A DNA stretch of 64,000 bases from Mesodorylaimus sp. YZB2_4 (GCA_030248295.1 JASANH010001360.1:248001-312000); one strand, 5' to 3'; positions 20,681-36,606 are shown, numbered from the stretch's first letter. Numbers and translations are program-made. The notes: generated by a model not told the origin, from the sequence alone.

Positions 20681-21453
20681 ATGTATTGTACATTGGCAGT
20701 GGTCTTCTTGGCCATACTGGCCCCCGTAGGTATTGCCACAGCAAAGGCACCCTCTGGACGTACTTGCACGCCGCCAGAAAAGGGTTTTCATTATAAAGTG
20801 CCGTGTCCAAGTAAGTTGTCCGATCGCCCGTTACCCCGACCCAATCACCTTTGTGTGCGTTTGCAGAAGCTGCTGGCAAAGCAAAGATTCAGGTGACCAA
20901 GATTACTGCTACTCAAGGTAGCCCTCCAGTCTCCGTCGACTCAGCTGGCGGTCTCGATCTGACCAAGCCGCTCGTGTTGGCCTTCAACATGACCTATAAT
21001 GGCAAACCGATCAAATCACATCGTCTCGATCAGAAGCTGTGGAAATACGCGGCAGATGAACACGGAAGGTGCCAGTGGCAGGAGCTCGATACCGGCGGAA
21101 TCACGTAAGCAACACGGGAGTGGACTCGTTATCACATGTTACAGACCCCGTGACATTTCAGTGATGATTTGGACGCGTGTCCGACGTACAAGAATGTGGA
21201 CTGCAGCTACAAGCAGCCCTTGCCTCGGATCGTAAACAGCACTATTGACTGGGCAGCAATGTACGGCGAAGCCATCAGTGCATTGGAGACGGGAGTAAGT
21301 GCGCGTCTGTGTGTGGCACCCAGTCCAGGTTAAGACTGTTGACCGTTTTAGTCATACTACGCATTCGATGTGCTCGAACGAGATGGGAGCGAGTTCCTAA
21401 ACTGCTTCTGGATTCAGGCCAAGGTTATCAAGAACATACCCCCAATAGATTAA
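20681..21453 (+). CDS. Secreted ML (MD-2-like) lipid-binding protein
   Basis: Four exons (20681-20810, 20867-21104, 21162-21294, 21352-21453) give 200 residues. A hydrophobic signal peptide runs to about residue 21. The mature part has six cysteines, fitting three disulfides, two N-glycosylation sites (NMT, NST) and a C-terminal YYAFDVLERDGSEFLNC strand pair resembling the end of ML/GM2-activator domains, which hold a lipid between two beta sheets. Length suits the family (about 150-200). Assignment rests on strand pattern and cysteines rather than an exact motif. Related insect proteins with a similar ending are an alternative. Probably a secreted lipid carrier. Confidence 0.65.
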
Positions 21454-22338
21454 ATTAGTTAGACTTGTATCTTTTTTTGTGGGAGCAAGTTTCCATGCGC
21501 ACCGATTGACTGTTCTTTACGACTCGTTTGTATGATTGAGTTGTGTACGATGTGAGAATTTTGCCACATGCACATTCCGTTCGTGTTCTTATGTGTGAAC
21601 ACTGCACTACTCCGATTTGGAGTGTCTGGTCTCTCTTCGTGTCTCTGAACACCTCTGCCGGTTTCCGATTCCGCTTGGCACTCCATGTACGCACGTGCTC
21701 AAAGGGAGACGGTGTCCCATTACGATCGCCACTCCGAGCAGGTGCCTTCTCGGTTACGAATGCCCGCAGGACAATCACTTTTCAAAAGACGTCAATTAAA
21801 TCCGGTTGGCGTTATCTCATTCGTGCAAGTATGATCTGGCATTAGGGCCTATGATAGAAGACGTGACTTTTTGTGTCCTAATAGCGAAAAGTACTTCAGT
21901 GTCTCGGCCGTGGGCGAACAATCCCCAATGCACAGATCGCTTTTAGAAAAAAAGAAAACTAGTCTTTGAAATAGCGCGATTCTTATCGTGAGAGAAAATA
22001 TAAAATGGACATCTACGCATCATTGAAACGACCGTTTCGTCATTGTCAATGGAACGATGGAATTAAGTTTGAAAAGTCGGGGAACGTCTTACGTGCTATG
22101 ACATCAACAGACCGGATGCAACCCGAGACTATCACGGACTTTATACAAAAGCGGATAATTCCTCTCACATTCCGTAGTTTTTTAATGTCGGCAGAAGGTC
22201 CCCGAGGCCATTTCAGTCGTCTTGACTCGATCACATATTTGATAGGAGTAATGGCAAACGAGTATTGTACAGATTTGCTCTCAGAACCAACACGAGATAC
22301 AAAAACTTTAAGTCACCTGATAAAAACACAGAGGGTGA
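21454..22338. other. Intergenic between ML-like gene and HES
   Basis: Convergent 3' flanks. No additional gene recognised; the ORFs are short and overlapping on both strands. Confidence 0.4.
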
Positions 22339-23729
22339 TCACCATGGTCTCCAGACTGCGGAGCTATGGTTCGCCAGATCTTTCTGGCAACCAGAACCAA
22401 GTAAGCGAGAGGCATTGTTGTTCATGTCCCTCCTGGGGCCTTCGTCCAACGGGAACATGTAGGTGGCATCACCATCATCCGAATCCATGCTATCGTGAGT
22501 CGGAGATCGTGGCGAGGGCGACGCGAAACTGGACAAGGTCGACTGGCGGCTCGGTGGACTTCCTTCACCCGATCCAAAACCAGAGGCATCCGACGATGCT
22601 CCAGTCCCGCCCGAAGGTGGGCTCGGACAGCGATGAGCCGCTGTACTCGAATGAGTTTGCAATGCGCGGGTTGCATCATCACTGAACGTTTTCAAATAGG
22701 CCAGCAGATGCGCAGTCAATTTATCTTGGACCTCGCTGGCGAAAGGCAGTTTGGCCGATTTCGAAGACGATGAATTGCGAATCAATGCAAATTTTTGAAC
22801 CTGGCGAATGCATTCCGAATATCCCGCGATGAACTGACCCACCGCCAGGGGATCGGACTTAGCTAAAATAAGGGCGATTCTTGAAGCAGCAGCCAAAGAC
22901 CCAGTGTGCAGTATGGTCACTCGGCACTTACATGCTTTCCGTTGATTTCTGAGGCACTGCAAATATTGCACAGTCATTTCTAATATGTCAGCTTTCTCCC
23001 ACTTCGAATGACCGGGGGCCTGAAATGTGCAAAACATGGGCATAGTCATGGCGAAATCGTACAATGCAGTGCAGATGCACCCAGAAAGTCTGCGGCTAGT
23101 GGCCCGGTCTTCAACCACAATCGCACTTTGTGCACAAAAATTTATGTACTATCGCCAATTACATCCGGTACGGTAGGCCTGGGCTGTCTAATAATAAGTT
23201 CTTGTCACGGCAGATTGACAGACGCAGCAGGGTCTCCGAGTCCGCATTGCGATGTGGCCAAACATAGTGAGTCATTGCCAACTCTGGTTTTGCACTGATG
23301 GTACCTCAATTACCTAACCTTGACGGCCTTTTTGATCAACGCTCTTTTTTTTTAATGACCGTCTTCAAGATCATAGGACGAACCGGACTCGTAATTCAGG
23401 TGTGCACCTCGCCGTGTCTCAGGGGTGGTCGTAAACAAGCAATAAAACAGGACCCGACTCGACAAAAATACTCCTCTTACATTCCGTTCCATAGACTCCA
23501 TCAAAATTGATTTTAATTCGTTTAAACTTTTATTGATGCGAGCACGACGTCGTTTCTCCATGAGTGGTTTATTGGCCTGAAATGATGTCCTGTCGACATA
23601 AAAGGAAAGAAAAATGATTCATGGAGGACGCACCTTTCTCATTTCGGACTGTTTAGCCATGGCAGTGCCGTTGCTCGTGTGTCGGTCAGCCATGAGCAGG
23701 AGAGGATTGTCGATAGGAGGTGAGTCCAT
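22339..23729 (-). CDS. HES: HES-family bHLH-Orange repressor with WRPW
   Basis: Four exons (23729-23634, 23576-23481, 23019-22932, 22862-22339) encode 267 residues. The basic region reads NKPLMEKRRRARIN, with the family-defining proline, followed by helix 1 (SLNELKSILMESM) and helix 2 (WEKADILEMTVQYL). An Orange domain follows (DPLAVGQFIAGYSECIRQVQ), then a Ser/Pro-rich linker and the terminal tetrapeptide WRPW that recruits Groucho/TLE. This is the complete plan of hairy/Enhancer-of-split repressors, usually Notch targets. Tail composition (PS-rich, DSDDGD) is typical. The gene sits in a gene-poor stretch, with about 5 kb of upstream DNA before the next gene, suggesting extended regulation. 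Confidence 0.95.
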
Positions 23730-26700
23730 GACCAGATCACCGAACAGCAGTCGGACTGAAACCGTTTTGAGGCTTGTGTCCTCGACGCCTTTGATTCAGG
23801 ACTGGGTGGCGGTCGGTGCCAGTCTTGCTCTAGTCATACGCCTGGGTCAAACGGACATTCGCGTGCCACCGCACGAATTCGATGTGCACTTTATTGTATA
23901 AGCCTTATGCTAACAGCAGAGAAAATGTTTTTCAGCTTCATGTCAAAAGGCAGCGGCTCTTGCGCGCGTGCATACAATTGAACCGTCGCGCAACAATTGT
24001 CCGACTGAGAATTCCAGACCGTTCTCGAAATAAAAGCTAACCCGAACACGCGTGTGTGCACTGTATGTGCCAGGACCGGAAAGTGGTCCTCGACGGTGCC
24101 GACAGTCGGCTGTCTCTTCCATGTCGGCCGTGACCACGCGCCAGCCGCCGCGCCATAGGACCCACAAAAATCTCCAGAAACTGTTCTCCCTGTTTACGAG
24201 CGACCGACCACGCGCCCACGCAATCACAATCCCCCAGCGCAGACAGAACACATTTCGGAGACTGGTGCCGATGCGTGTTTACTAGCCTTGTGTCAGTTAT
24301 GGCTCCATGCCATTTATCCCATCGGACACTGTTGACGATTGGCCGGTTATTTCGGTCAGACAAAACCCACTCACACTCACCTGCTGGTGCTGGCCATGAT
24401 CGGCTTCCTCACCTACTGTAGTGGCTATCAGGGCATGGGGTACCTGCCTCGTTAGAGACTTAGTGCAGGGCATTCCCAGGGCATGGTAGCACCTCAATCA
24501 GGCTGGCAAGCAGTGCAGTGCAGTTTCTAATCGGACCAATCAAATCTAGATAGATACGACACTGGCACAAACCTAGACCGAGATTGAAAACTCAAAAACG
24601 ACAACAATCGGCATCCTTGCACTCCAGCCGGACCCCCATTGCAATTGCTTCTAGAAATCAAAACGAGACGACAAGGTAAACACGACGAGTCTCAGGCGCC
24701 TTGGCGTCTGCTTGGCAAACACAACCCAAACCAAAGTGCTGTTCTCGTTTCGATCAGCACCGTGTGATCGACAGATATCACTGCTGATCACAGCACTACT
24801 CCAAATATGATCATCCTTTGTTGGACCGAGTTCAGATATATGTGACCAGTGTTGGCAGTAAAATAATGCCACCAAGGTTGCCATACAAGGACGCGTGTCG
24901 GACTCGAGCGTGCCTCTTCTTCAAGACGTGACTACTGACGACCACCGCGGCTCGTGTTGACTCGTTCACTGAGATGATCCCATCAAAAAAAAACACGTCT
25001 TCTGACTTTTCACGCATAAAAGGCGTGGTACAAAAGAATTCACGATTCAAGAACGAAATGTCGTAAAAAATGTCTGGCCACCCAGGCGGTGGGAGGTAGT
25101 GGCAAGACGAATGGCTATGCTACAGCGACTTGTCATAAAGAAAGAAAGTGGCGCGTAAAGTTTACAGCCAATTCCAAAAATGGAATTAAACTTGTGGATA
25201 ATATGGGTGTGTGAGCCACGCAATGTATTCCATTTTGAAATCGAGTGCTGACCGACCCGCCTCAAACCATGCGCATCATTGTCCACTTTGCTTACGAGTG
25301 GGTCGAATGTTGTGTTTGTAGGTTAATTCGGGGCGTCATTCGGCGCCCCCGTCCGCGTGGACTGGTCACCGACTGTCCGATCGATGTCCATTAGTGAAAT
25401 GATAGGAGACAATCGAATCGGCCCTGCAACACTACGCCCCAAAAACGAAAGATTGGTGGCGCCATTAGTCGAGATTTATTTGGCGCAGTAATGCTGGACA
25501 ATGTCCAACAATGCCTGCACTAGTCTCAGCACTCGACTCAAGTGGAATGCCCCTGGCAGCAAAACCTTCTCTCTCCAGTGTTCTCTTTTATAAACTTGGA
25601 ATAGAAAGAGACTCAGGGTGAGAATTGGCATTCAGAAAAATTCAAAAGAACACTTCCAGTTCTCTTTTTTTCGAGCCGACTGTAAATCCAGTGATTTGGC
25701 GATAAGGTAAAACACTATCATGGTCCTACAAAATAAGGCGCCGCCTTCAGTGCTAATGATCTAATCGGAGGCGTCATAGTTCTCTGAAGCTTGTTGGCCA
25801 CATCATAGAATGAACTAGTTGACGATAAACGCTGATGATTTCACGGTTTTGCGATCAAGAGGAAATCGACTTGTCTTTCGAACATCATCGATCTAAAATG
25901 TACATAAACGACTGAAAGACCTTAAAGCTTTGGGAAATTTTTAAAAAATCGACATATATGTCTATATTTCTGAGATATTGCCGCCAAAATGTGAACTCGA
26001 AATTTTCCAATCCCACTTGAGAGTGTAGTTCGTAAAAGAGAAAGGGCGTCTCTAAAAATCGCCCCTGGAAACTGCTTCAAAATATGCGCCCCCTTTTAAG
26101 TAGGTTCTATTTTTCTGAGACGTTTCAGTTTTGGCTGCAAAAATCAACTGAAATTTGATGTAGCCATTTTCAGAACCAGAAAACCTGCGTCGAACGAGAG
26201 TATTCTTAGCGAGCTCTCGATTGGCGAAGGTGTTTTGACGGAAATTTTGAATTTCTGTCGCCGATGATCGCAGTGAACAGATTAATCAAGGGGGTTCATT
26301 TGGAACTTTTTGAGATCAGATTTTCAGACTGGCAGACTCGCATTTAGTTAAGATATTGTGCTTCACACGATTGCGAAGCTCACATGTGAGTATGCAGAGT
26401 GAGTATGAATATATTTTTATCCTGTGTCTCTAGCTCATATAGTGCATGTATTCGTGTTTCTCAGAGTGATTTTAATGTGATCGAATCGGTTACGTTAAAT
26501 GGCATTGAGCTGCGCAGGGGCTATGGAATCACGCATACAGTTAGAAACAGCACCTAATGATTAGGGTTCCTTTCCTGTCCGGCTTAGGCCGCCGGGCACA
26601 TGTGTCTAGTGCACGCGTGGCTACTTCATGCTCAGGCCTCTATGAGAGCAGACCGAGTCTAGATCTAATCCTGACTAGTTCTACCAGGTCGCCCGGTCCT

Positions 26701-28869
26701 TCATCTATCTACCACCTATTTCGTCGGCCGTGCGGTAGGGTCTCACCCCCAGCTGCCCTTCCTATCTCTAGTGCTCGTCACTCATTGTCAGGGTTCTAGT
26801 CGTGTAGAGGTGTCCGCCCGTCGGCCTAATCAAGTGCCTATGGTTACTAGCATCTGTTTTGGTAGGGACCGCGCAGGGTAGATTCGAACCTAGCACGGGT
26901 GTAGGTATTTCACTCAAAGCAAGGGAGGGTATCGCATTGGCGTCACGAACACGTATCACACTACATGCATGCGCATGCACTCCACTGACAATCAAAATGG
27001 CCGCAGGCAATCGCTTGTTCTATTTCAGGGGTGCCTTTGAAAGGGATATCGGAATAAGCGCTGATTGAATGCCAGGTATCTGCAGCTCCTTGAGCCTCCT
27101 TGCCCGCGTTTTGTAGTGATCTACCGTTTGGCAAAGGGTAGGAGTCCACTCCGCGTCAAAGGTTCATAGGCAGCTATGGCTGGACAACATAAACCCCTTT
27201 GCTTTCTCAGCACTAGGCATATTGTCCACATGGGCTAATTGCTTTCCCTTCGACCACGTTGGAGTGCATGAATGGATTGTCTGCCTGGATCAACAGTTTT
27301 CCCGTTGGTCAGGGGGAACCGGGGGTTCCCTGCGCAGCACTTGCCCATCTTGCGAAGGCGGAACCACATGCTTTCCTATTTTTCTACGGTAGAACAGCCT
27401 GGTATATAGCCTCTTCTGTTTGTTCTGAATGGCAATCGAATGTGCCTCCGGCAAACTTTGCATGGCTCAAAAGGAACCATTCACTCATCAAATCCTCAGT
27501 GCTACGCTGGAGAAGTGTTCCGGATGCAGCGCTTCGAGTGTCAGAATAGCGCGCCCACCACAAGGCAGGCGCCGTTCAAAAAATTCCAACACTGGCCTCG
27601 CCATACAGCGAGCCAGACTGGATACATACCAGTCAACGTTGGGTTAAAACCGACGATGTGGGCGCGAGCTCAGAACGGATAGGACTTTTGAAACATAAAG
27701 AGAACTGGTTGGAGCGGCCGCCTATTGATTCGACTTGTGGGGTATGTTCTAGCGCCGCATAGTGAACGCGGCGTGGGATACCCCACTCCCAGGGCAGCGG
27801 AGATGGGGGCTGTGTCCCGAGTGAAGCAGTTACGAATGGGTCATGCATCTTCAACGTGCGGCAATACAGACATCAGACACTACACTGCAGTGAACACGAT
27901 GATTCTTACAATGCCCAAGCTGCATACGTTGATTGACTTGCAACTGTAGAACCCTAGACTCACAATAAATCAGTTATAGAAAACACCTGGGAATGGTGGA
28001 ATGCACCAGGGAGCCACGAATCTGTTGTCAAGCCATCTGAGGCTACAGCAGGATCATGATTCATCCGCACTGTGTGGATAGGACAGCATTGCAGTATATG
28101 CTCATGTTTGACTAAGATGGACACGACAGTCCACAGCAGGGAAAACACTGATATTGCATAAAGTTTTTAGCTGCGCACATAAGAGATGTGCTGTACGGAA
28201 TAAACTGGTTAGAGCAAACTCCAATGAACGACCGTAGGCATGATACAACAAAAGGAGATGATGACGACCATTCATCATTTTAAAAGATAAGCAAAATTTA
28301 TCTTTTCCTGCCCTCTAAAATACAGGCCAAGCTCACGACAACCAGCGTGTTTACTGACCTACTAATCCGAATGATTGCACCAAGTTCCAATATTTTACTC
28401 GCCGTGATCTGAAACTTAATTTTACTCTTTTTTGTGCGCGGTTGATAAGTTGCTGCGGTGGAATCGTCGACCAATGGGCTCTTGCGTAAGCTTACGCCAG
28501 GCACCTCCTTCCCACGCTGCATCGAATGACGTGATTTAGAATCAGCCAATCGTATTTTGTGCACAGTCGCACATCTGGTCCTTCTGTTTATGTCTGGCGC
28601 TTCGTCGTAGCCTCCGTCGTGCAGTAGTAGTTCACAAGAGGAGTCCTCTGGTGAGTTGTTTTCTGATCTTCGATTTCTACTCTTAAAACGGCGGGAAGTA
28701 GTAATTGTGCCCGCTCGTGCCTTCACCCATTGTTCATGTTCACATTGACACCTGCCGCGACTCCCTATTTCTTGATCGCCCTTTATTTGTTCTAGCTATT
28801 TCATGGTTTATTTTTGGCCGTTTTTTTGAAGAACATTCGTGTCCAGATTGTTTGAAAGATTGACAGCTA
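23730..28869. other. Large gene-poor region upstream of HES
   Basis: Over 5 kb with no supported gene. Left part (24.0-24.3 kb) is the HES 5' flank, with CACGCGTG at about 24,048-24,055, compatible with bHLH-O binding. Sequence at 26.5-27.9 kb is repeat-like and holds a lone polymerase III B box (GGTTCGAATCT on the minus strand near 26,885-26,895). A minus-strand stretch at 28,298-28,796 is open for about 166 codons without an ATG or recognisable domain; it could be an orphan exon. Confidence 0.5.
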
Positions 28870-30885
<2,016 letters not shown>

Positions 30886-31416
30886 GCCGACTCATCCTTC
30901 CAGTCCCCCGTCTTGCTGGCGTGTACCATATGACGGTGTCACTTGCAGTTTCAGAGCTAGCACTGTTCCAGTTAGTGTTGTGTCCCCTGATTACTGCCCT
31001 CCATTCTTGTCTGATGTCGGGATATTCCTTGAAGCCATTTCCTTTAGATGTACAGTTCTATGCTTGTAGTGCTTATAATTTCTAGCACAGGGTTTTATGT
31101 GTTTAGCACCGCCGTGAGCTGTGTAGACACTTCGTTGACCTTTTGTGTAGGATATTGATAACGTGTCATCCGTAATTGTGTGTATTCCTGTTCACAGGAT
31201 AGGAAACGACTGTTTAGGATGTTATGCAAGTGTATGGCGCGCGTTTTACTATGTTTGGCTAGGATAATAAAGGATACTTTTCTGAAAAAGGAACGACTTA
31301 AGCTCGGGGCGGGGCGACAAGAACCAAGAAAATTTTACCTAAAAAAGAAGCCACCACCGAGTGCACAACTAATAATGATTCAGTGCCATGAATAAGACTG
31401 TTACTAGATAACCATA
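30886..31416. other. Convergent 3' flanks of MK2 and ACOX3
   Basis: No extra gene seen. AATAAA at 31,266-31,271 on the plus strand is a plausible MK2 polyadenylation signal, placing the MK2 transcript end within about 150 bp of the ACOX3 stop codon; the two 3' ends may overlap. Confidence 0.5.
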
Positions 31417-34400
31417 TCACAATTTCGATCGCAGCGATCCCAGGATCGGTTTTTCAACGAATTCGGCCCAGTAAGATGGGCGAGCGACGACATCGGGCGT
31501 TTCCAAGATGGCGGCCAGAAGATTCTTGTAGATCTGGAAGAGGAAGCAGGTGGTTGTGGGGAAGGCGAGGATACAAAGGTGGCTTACATTGCCATCCGAA
31601 CGACCGATTGCAGAACTGAGTATGAAGTCGGGCGGTGCCACCGTGTCCACCAAAGCCACCGCGTCATCTTTTAGTTCGGAACACAGCCGAATGATGGAAC
31701 GACGAAGCCAGCGTCCAAAATCAGGGTTTTGACAAAAGCCTCCTATAAAAGAGGCAGAAATCTGTGCAGGTGACACGCCATGGAAGACTATGATGGCTTA
31801 CCGATGTACAAGGTAGCCAAATGTTTCTCCAACGACCAAGCTCCGTAAAGATCGCAAAGACGTTTCAGAACCAAGCTCGCATCCTGGGGTACGTCAGGTG
31901 AGGATACGAAACGATAAAACCAGTCGATTACCGTAGCCTGAAATACAAAGATAGAATTATCCTGGCTATCCACACTCCCTAATCCTCACCTCCACAAAAC
32001 CCAGGGCCAAAGTGTGGCAGAGATAAACCTGCGCTTCTCCCCTGGCCACGAACGGGTGCACTCCTCGCTTGATATCGCCGTGCACCTTGGCCTTGCTTTC
32101 GTTCAGCAAGTAGCAAACGAGCCAATGATACGCCTCCAAAACGACTGAAAAAACAATTGTTTTCAACCCAGATACTATCAAATTCCTAAATTTTTTACTT
32201 TTCGATACGTCAGAATTTCCACCAGGCACACTCGCGCGTTGTCGCAAAATGGTAGAACGATTCTGCAAGAAGTTGACTGTCCCCATCGGCGCCGTGATAG
32301 GCTCGCCTAAAATGAAACAAAAACTGTTATTATTAAGGAAAACAGACGGAAAAACATTTTTACCGTTTTCCCCATCCAACAAGCTCAACAAATAATTGGA
32401 TGTCTGTTGCAGCAAGACATTGTTGTCTCCCTCGTACGTCTGAGAAGGATCATTGTCGTCCCTCAGAGGACCCAGTCGGTTCACTGGAAAAAACCAGACC
32501 TAGCCAGGCCTTCATTAGCCAGCCACACAACACATACCTTTCAAATAGCCGTGACCACCACACGCCTCTCGGCTCTCTTGAATAGCTCTCTGAGCAGTCC
32601 AAGTAGCTAGTGGTTTGCTGGCGGAGGAGAGGGCGTGCACTTCCCTGCCATACGAAGCCTAAAATGAATTACGGTCAATCCCTCCCAGCCCGCAATCCCT
32701 CATCCACTCCTTACCAGCCTAGCATTCTTCTCTCCAGCCAATAACGTGATGGTATAATCGACGAACAACGAATGAAATTTATTGGCGAAGTGTGTCAAAG
32801 CGTAAGTAGCTGCCAAATAAGGCAAAACACGCCACTGCTGAAGCGGGTACTCCAGCACTGGCCACTCCTCCGTGTCTCCGTTGCCATTCACACCGCCCCC
32901 ATCACTGCCCGCAATACCATCGATGTCGTGGGCTGGACTGAACTGCCTCCTCACAGCAGAGTAACGCACCACGATCGGCAAGGTCAGACGGAGCGTTTGA
33001 GCAGCCATGCCAGTTATGCCCACACGACCACTCGACAGTGCTCCCAGACTGTTCGCCAGACGTTTCTTGCCTTCCTGAAATCAAAAGATCCACAAGTGCC
33101 TCGTATGACCTACTGTGTCAGCCACAGACAGACGGGTGTTCGACTATTCCCTCCACCCTCGAGCAGTAAACACAGGCGTGCATACCTTATGCGGCGAGAC
33201 GTATTTGCCATCAGGAGACACATCGCCACCACGATTCAATAAATTTTCACGCGGAATTCGATGATGATCGAATGATACCCATCCATTGTCCAAACCATTC
33301 TGACCCAATTTCTCTCCCATATCCCCAACAATCACGCCCGGCAAGGCTCGCAGAGATTGAGGACAACGGATGGGAACGACGAAAGCGTGTAAGCCGTGAC
33401 AACGGCCGTCCGCTGTGTACAGCTGAGCGAATACCACAGCTGAAAAAATGAGCACAATCAAACCTGCAGGCTATCCATGCCCGAACGGGGCGACTGACCA
33501 TGAGTAGCCGACTTGCCCAAATTTCCAACCCACACTTTAGCCGCTTCCCAATCGGGAGTATGGACCACAAATTCTTGAGTTTTTGGATCGTATCGAGCCT
33601 CCGTTCGCATAGCCTTCGTGTTACTCGCGTGACTCATCTCGCTCAAAGCGAAGCAGCCGAAAATCTAAAATAAATCTTCTATTTTACCCACAAAAGAACT
33701 GAGACACTAAAACCTACTTCAAACTTTTCAATGTCGTGCAAAAAGTGGAAATGCCTGTCCGTTCCCAACAATTGAACCGTATGATAAAATACGATCGTGC
33801 TGAGAAACCATTTCGTGCTCAGCGAGAAATCGTAGGCTTGTAAGCACTGCCCCAACACTTCGTGCTTCCACATTTCGCTGAACACCTGCAAGAGGAAACA
33901 GTCACGTGGTTATGATCGCACCCACCCTCTCACTCACAATCAGCTCAAAAGGCTGCCGAACTATTTCAGGTAGATCGATATCGTATAAATTACTAAAGAC
34001 CATCCCAACGGGGTGAAAAACCCTTGGAAAAAGTCAGTTGGCAGGTTATGAAAATTTGAGATCCCTCTGGTAAAACTTGCTCGCGTCCCAAACACTCAAA
34101 TCTAACCAGATCGAATGAAAGTTATCTAATGCCAGGTCCGACCGATATATCGGTTGACCGATAATACCAGCCGATAATTGCGTTATCAGTTATCGGCCGA
34201 TATGAATAATTTGTGCTGCCGATAATGTAGATTTCCCTGTCAATAAGAGTTTTGGGCGAGCGGATGGCCTGTTGATATTGATTATGAGGAGGAGCAGGGA
34301 GCTGCGGATTCTGGACCAAAGAACTCAGTGCCCAAGAACAGTCTGGAGCTAAATCACGATCATCATGATCATGACTTGTCTTATTGGGATGCCCGCAATG

Positions 34401-36537
34401 GTACCAAAGCAGTTTACACTAAAGGCAGTTGGCTGTCTGTGTGTGGCAAAGGCTAAGATTAGGGAAGGAGGTAGGGCTGGGCCTGCATTGTTACTTGCAT
34501 GCTTCTGAACGAAGGTGACCGCTTTGCCTCGTGGCGCATTGTTATTATACTGTAAGCTCAGAAATAAGAGTCCTTTAGCCCTCAGCACAAAAAAACCAGG
34601 TTAGTCTGATTCAAAAAAGAGGCAATGACCACAAATGATCGCTGTAGTCCTAGCGTTCGACCTTGGGTGAGATTTTTGGGGACGGGTTAGTCTTTCCCCA
34701 TTTGGAGTCAGGGACGGGGATGGCCTTCAGGGTCTTCCGGGGTTGGAGATAACTCCGACGGGGATAAACAAGCTTTCTGGCTGTCCAAGTCCGTCTATCT
34801 GTTCACTTCTTTTCTTGACATGTTCCAAGAACTCCATAAAGTTTTGCCCTGCATTGCAACTATTTTTTGGTAAGTATAACCATCTCACAACATTGCGCAA
34901 AATGCTGATACTATGTTTCGTGTGTCTTTCCGTTTATCTGGACGCGGAACATTGTTTCAGGGTGAATCCCCGATGCATGTTTTTTGTGGACAGGGATCAG
35001 GGTCAGGGCCCCAGTCGAACAATATAGCCCTCAAAAAGTTGTAAAAGGATCTGGTTTGCATATTTCACTCATTATTCCTACCTATGGCCTAACAAAATAA
35101 GTATAAGACGACTAAAGGGTGTGCATGCGCATGATTCACCTCCGCCTTTAAGATAGTAGCGAGCAAAATCTAGCTTATATTCCAATTTAAATGAAGGCAA
35201 CTTTGCTGGTTCATGAGCGACAGCCTTTTATTCAAGCACCCAGACCCTGTCCTGCCTGCTGGGTTTATATTTATACCCACTTCCTGAGAGTGTCACATGA
35301 TTGGTCCCAGAGGTGCCATGAGTTTGCCTCAAGTTTGTCTCACATCTACGAAAAAGAGTGAGCAAGTTTGTATTTGATATATTGCAATTTACATAGTCTT
35401 CAGGCCCGAGATTCAGGGCTTCCAGAATGATTCTAATTGGTCTTTGAAGGAAGCCTAGCTTGCGTAATTGTAAAAAATTGCATGTGAAAGGATGGGGACC
35501 TGACCAAAATTCAAATTTCTCGCCCTAAAATTTGAATTTTTAAAATGTTAAAAAATTATTGGTTTTATCGGCCGATAATTGGTTATCAGCCGATACCGAT
35601 AATTGCCTTATCGGTCGGACCTGGATTAGTTATCTAATTCGAAAGAGAAATTTCCGCTGAATCGAATGATATAAATATGTCTCTCTTTTCCAAGGTCAAA
35701 AAGATGCGCTCTAAATCCGTCTGCTGCATGGGGCATTGCAATTACAGTATACCCATTTAAGGCGAGATCACTCCCTAAAGTAGTTGAAGTCCATGCGATG
35801 CGGCAAGTTTCACTGGATTCACTGTTATCGTCAAAGAATTCCGATTTTCGACTGTCCTACTGTACTAGTCGATCGCCGAAACTGGTACAGTACGATTAGA
35901 AATCACAGCACCATGTGTAGATATGGTCATAAATCCCACAGGCGACACATGTTTTTTGCCTCGTAGTGCAGGACTAAAACTTCAGGCACAAAGCACTGAA
36001 GTTTCTGATGTGAATGATAAAAGAAACTTTTCTTCCTTCTTGCCTTCTGACACCCCCAGCCAAGAGGCAGGTCTCAGATACTGGGGCCTCCCTGACATCG
36101 ATCTCAACCCACATTTTCCCACTGTTTCTAACCACCGGGAACACTCGATCCCCTCCCGCATTGCAAGCCAAGCCGTACCTCCTCATGACAAACAATTCCA
36201 TACTCGTGCAGGCGACGTAATCGTTTGAACGTCAAATTCCTCTGCTCGTCCAACGAAGGCGTCGCTAATGGTTTCGCAAAAATTGGATCTTTTGCAAGAA
36301 TATCGTAAATCTCTTTCTAAGACATGTCCCAATATGGATCCCCCCATGACACCAGCCAACCACCCTTACCTCATATTGAATCTTACTCTCCCCATCCAAA
36401 AATAACTTCAATTTCTTCCAATCGAAGCTGGCCTTCTTTCTATAAATGTCCAATGGTCCGGGCGGGAAGTCGTCCAGTTTATTCATTGTGGCTGCAACTA
36501 AATCGCCCGAATACAACATTTCCAATGACAAATTCAT
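31417..36537 (-). CDS. ACOX3: Peroxisomal acyl-CoA oxidase, ACOX3 type
   Basis: Thirteen exons (36537-36370, 36316-36179, 33885-33718, 33664-33499, 33439-33186, 33074-32715, 32658-32538, 32483-32364, 32306-32199, 32144-31990, 31937-31802, 31742-31588, 31533-31417) encode 721 residues. It is a FAD enzyme that oxidises branched (pristanoyl) acyl-CoA to enoyl-CoA and releases hydrogen peroxide. Visible landmarks: [90 protein letters not shown], and a C-terminal SKL peroxisome signal. Human ACOX3 is about 700 residues. Intron 2 is 2.3 kb because it holds a DNA transposon. It starts 69 bp after the SFMBT stop on the same strand. Confidence 0.95.
34128..35627. mobile_element. Non-autonomous DNA transposon with TIRs and 8 bp TSD
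   Basis: Termini read inward as AATGCCAGGTCCGACCGATA on the left and AATCCAGGTCCGACCGATA on the right, followed on both sides by sub-repeats rich in CCGATAA/TTATCGG. The 8 bp AGTTATCT flanks both ends (34,120-34,127 and 35,628-35,635). The element is about 1,500 bp with no transposase ORF. An 8 bp duplication suits hAT (or P) elements; the superfamily is inferred. It lies in ACOX3 intron 2. Confidence 0.85.
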
Positions 36538-36606
36538 ATCCACAGTATCAAGATCGGTTAACCACCGATTTCACAAGAAAATCTAGTCGTGCCAAAATCA
36601 CAAATT

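Noticed and set aside
28298..28796. Long minus-strand open stretch upstream of MK2
   Set aside because: No ATG, no domain and no clear splice acceptor; kept only as a possible orphan exon in the intergenic note.
33930..34010. Possible extra ACOX3 exon encoding [17 protein letters not shown]
   Set aside because: Including it breaks alignment with ACOX3; exon 2 (ending CHEE) joins directly to VFSEMWKHE in phase 0, matching the human protein.
34743..35027. Plus-strand ORF inside the transposon
   Set aside because: No transposase motif; composition matches the non-coding element body.
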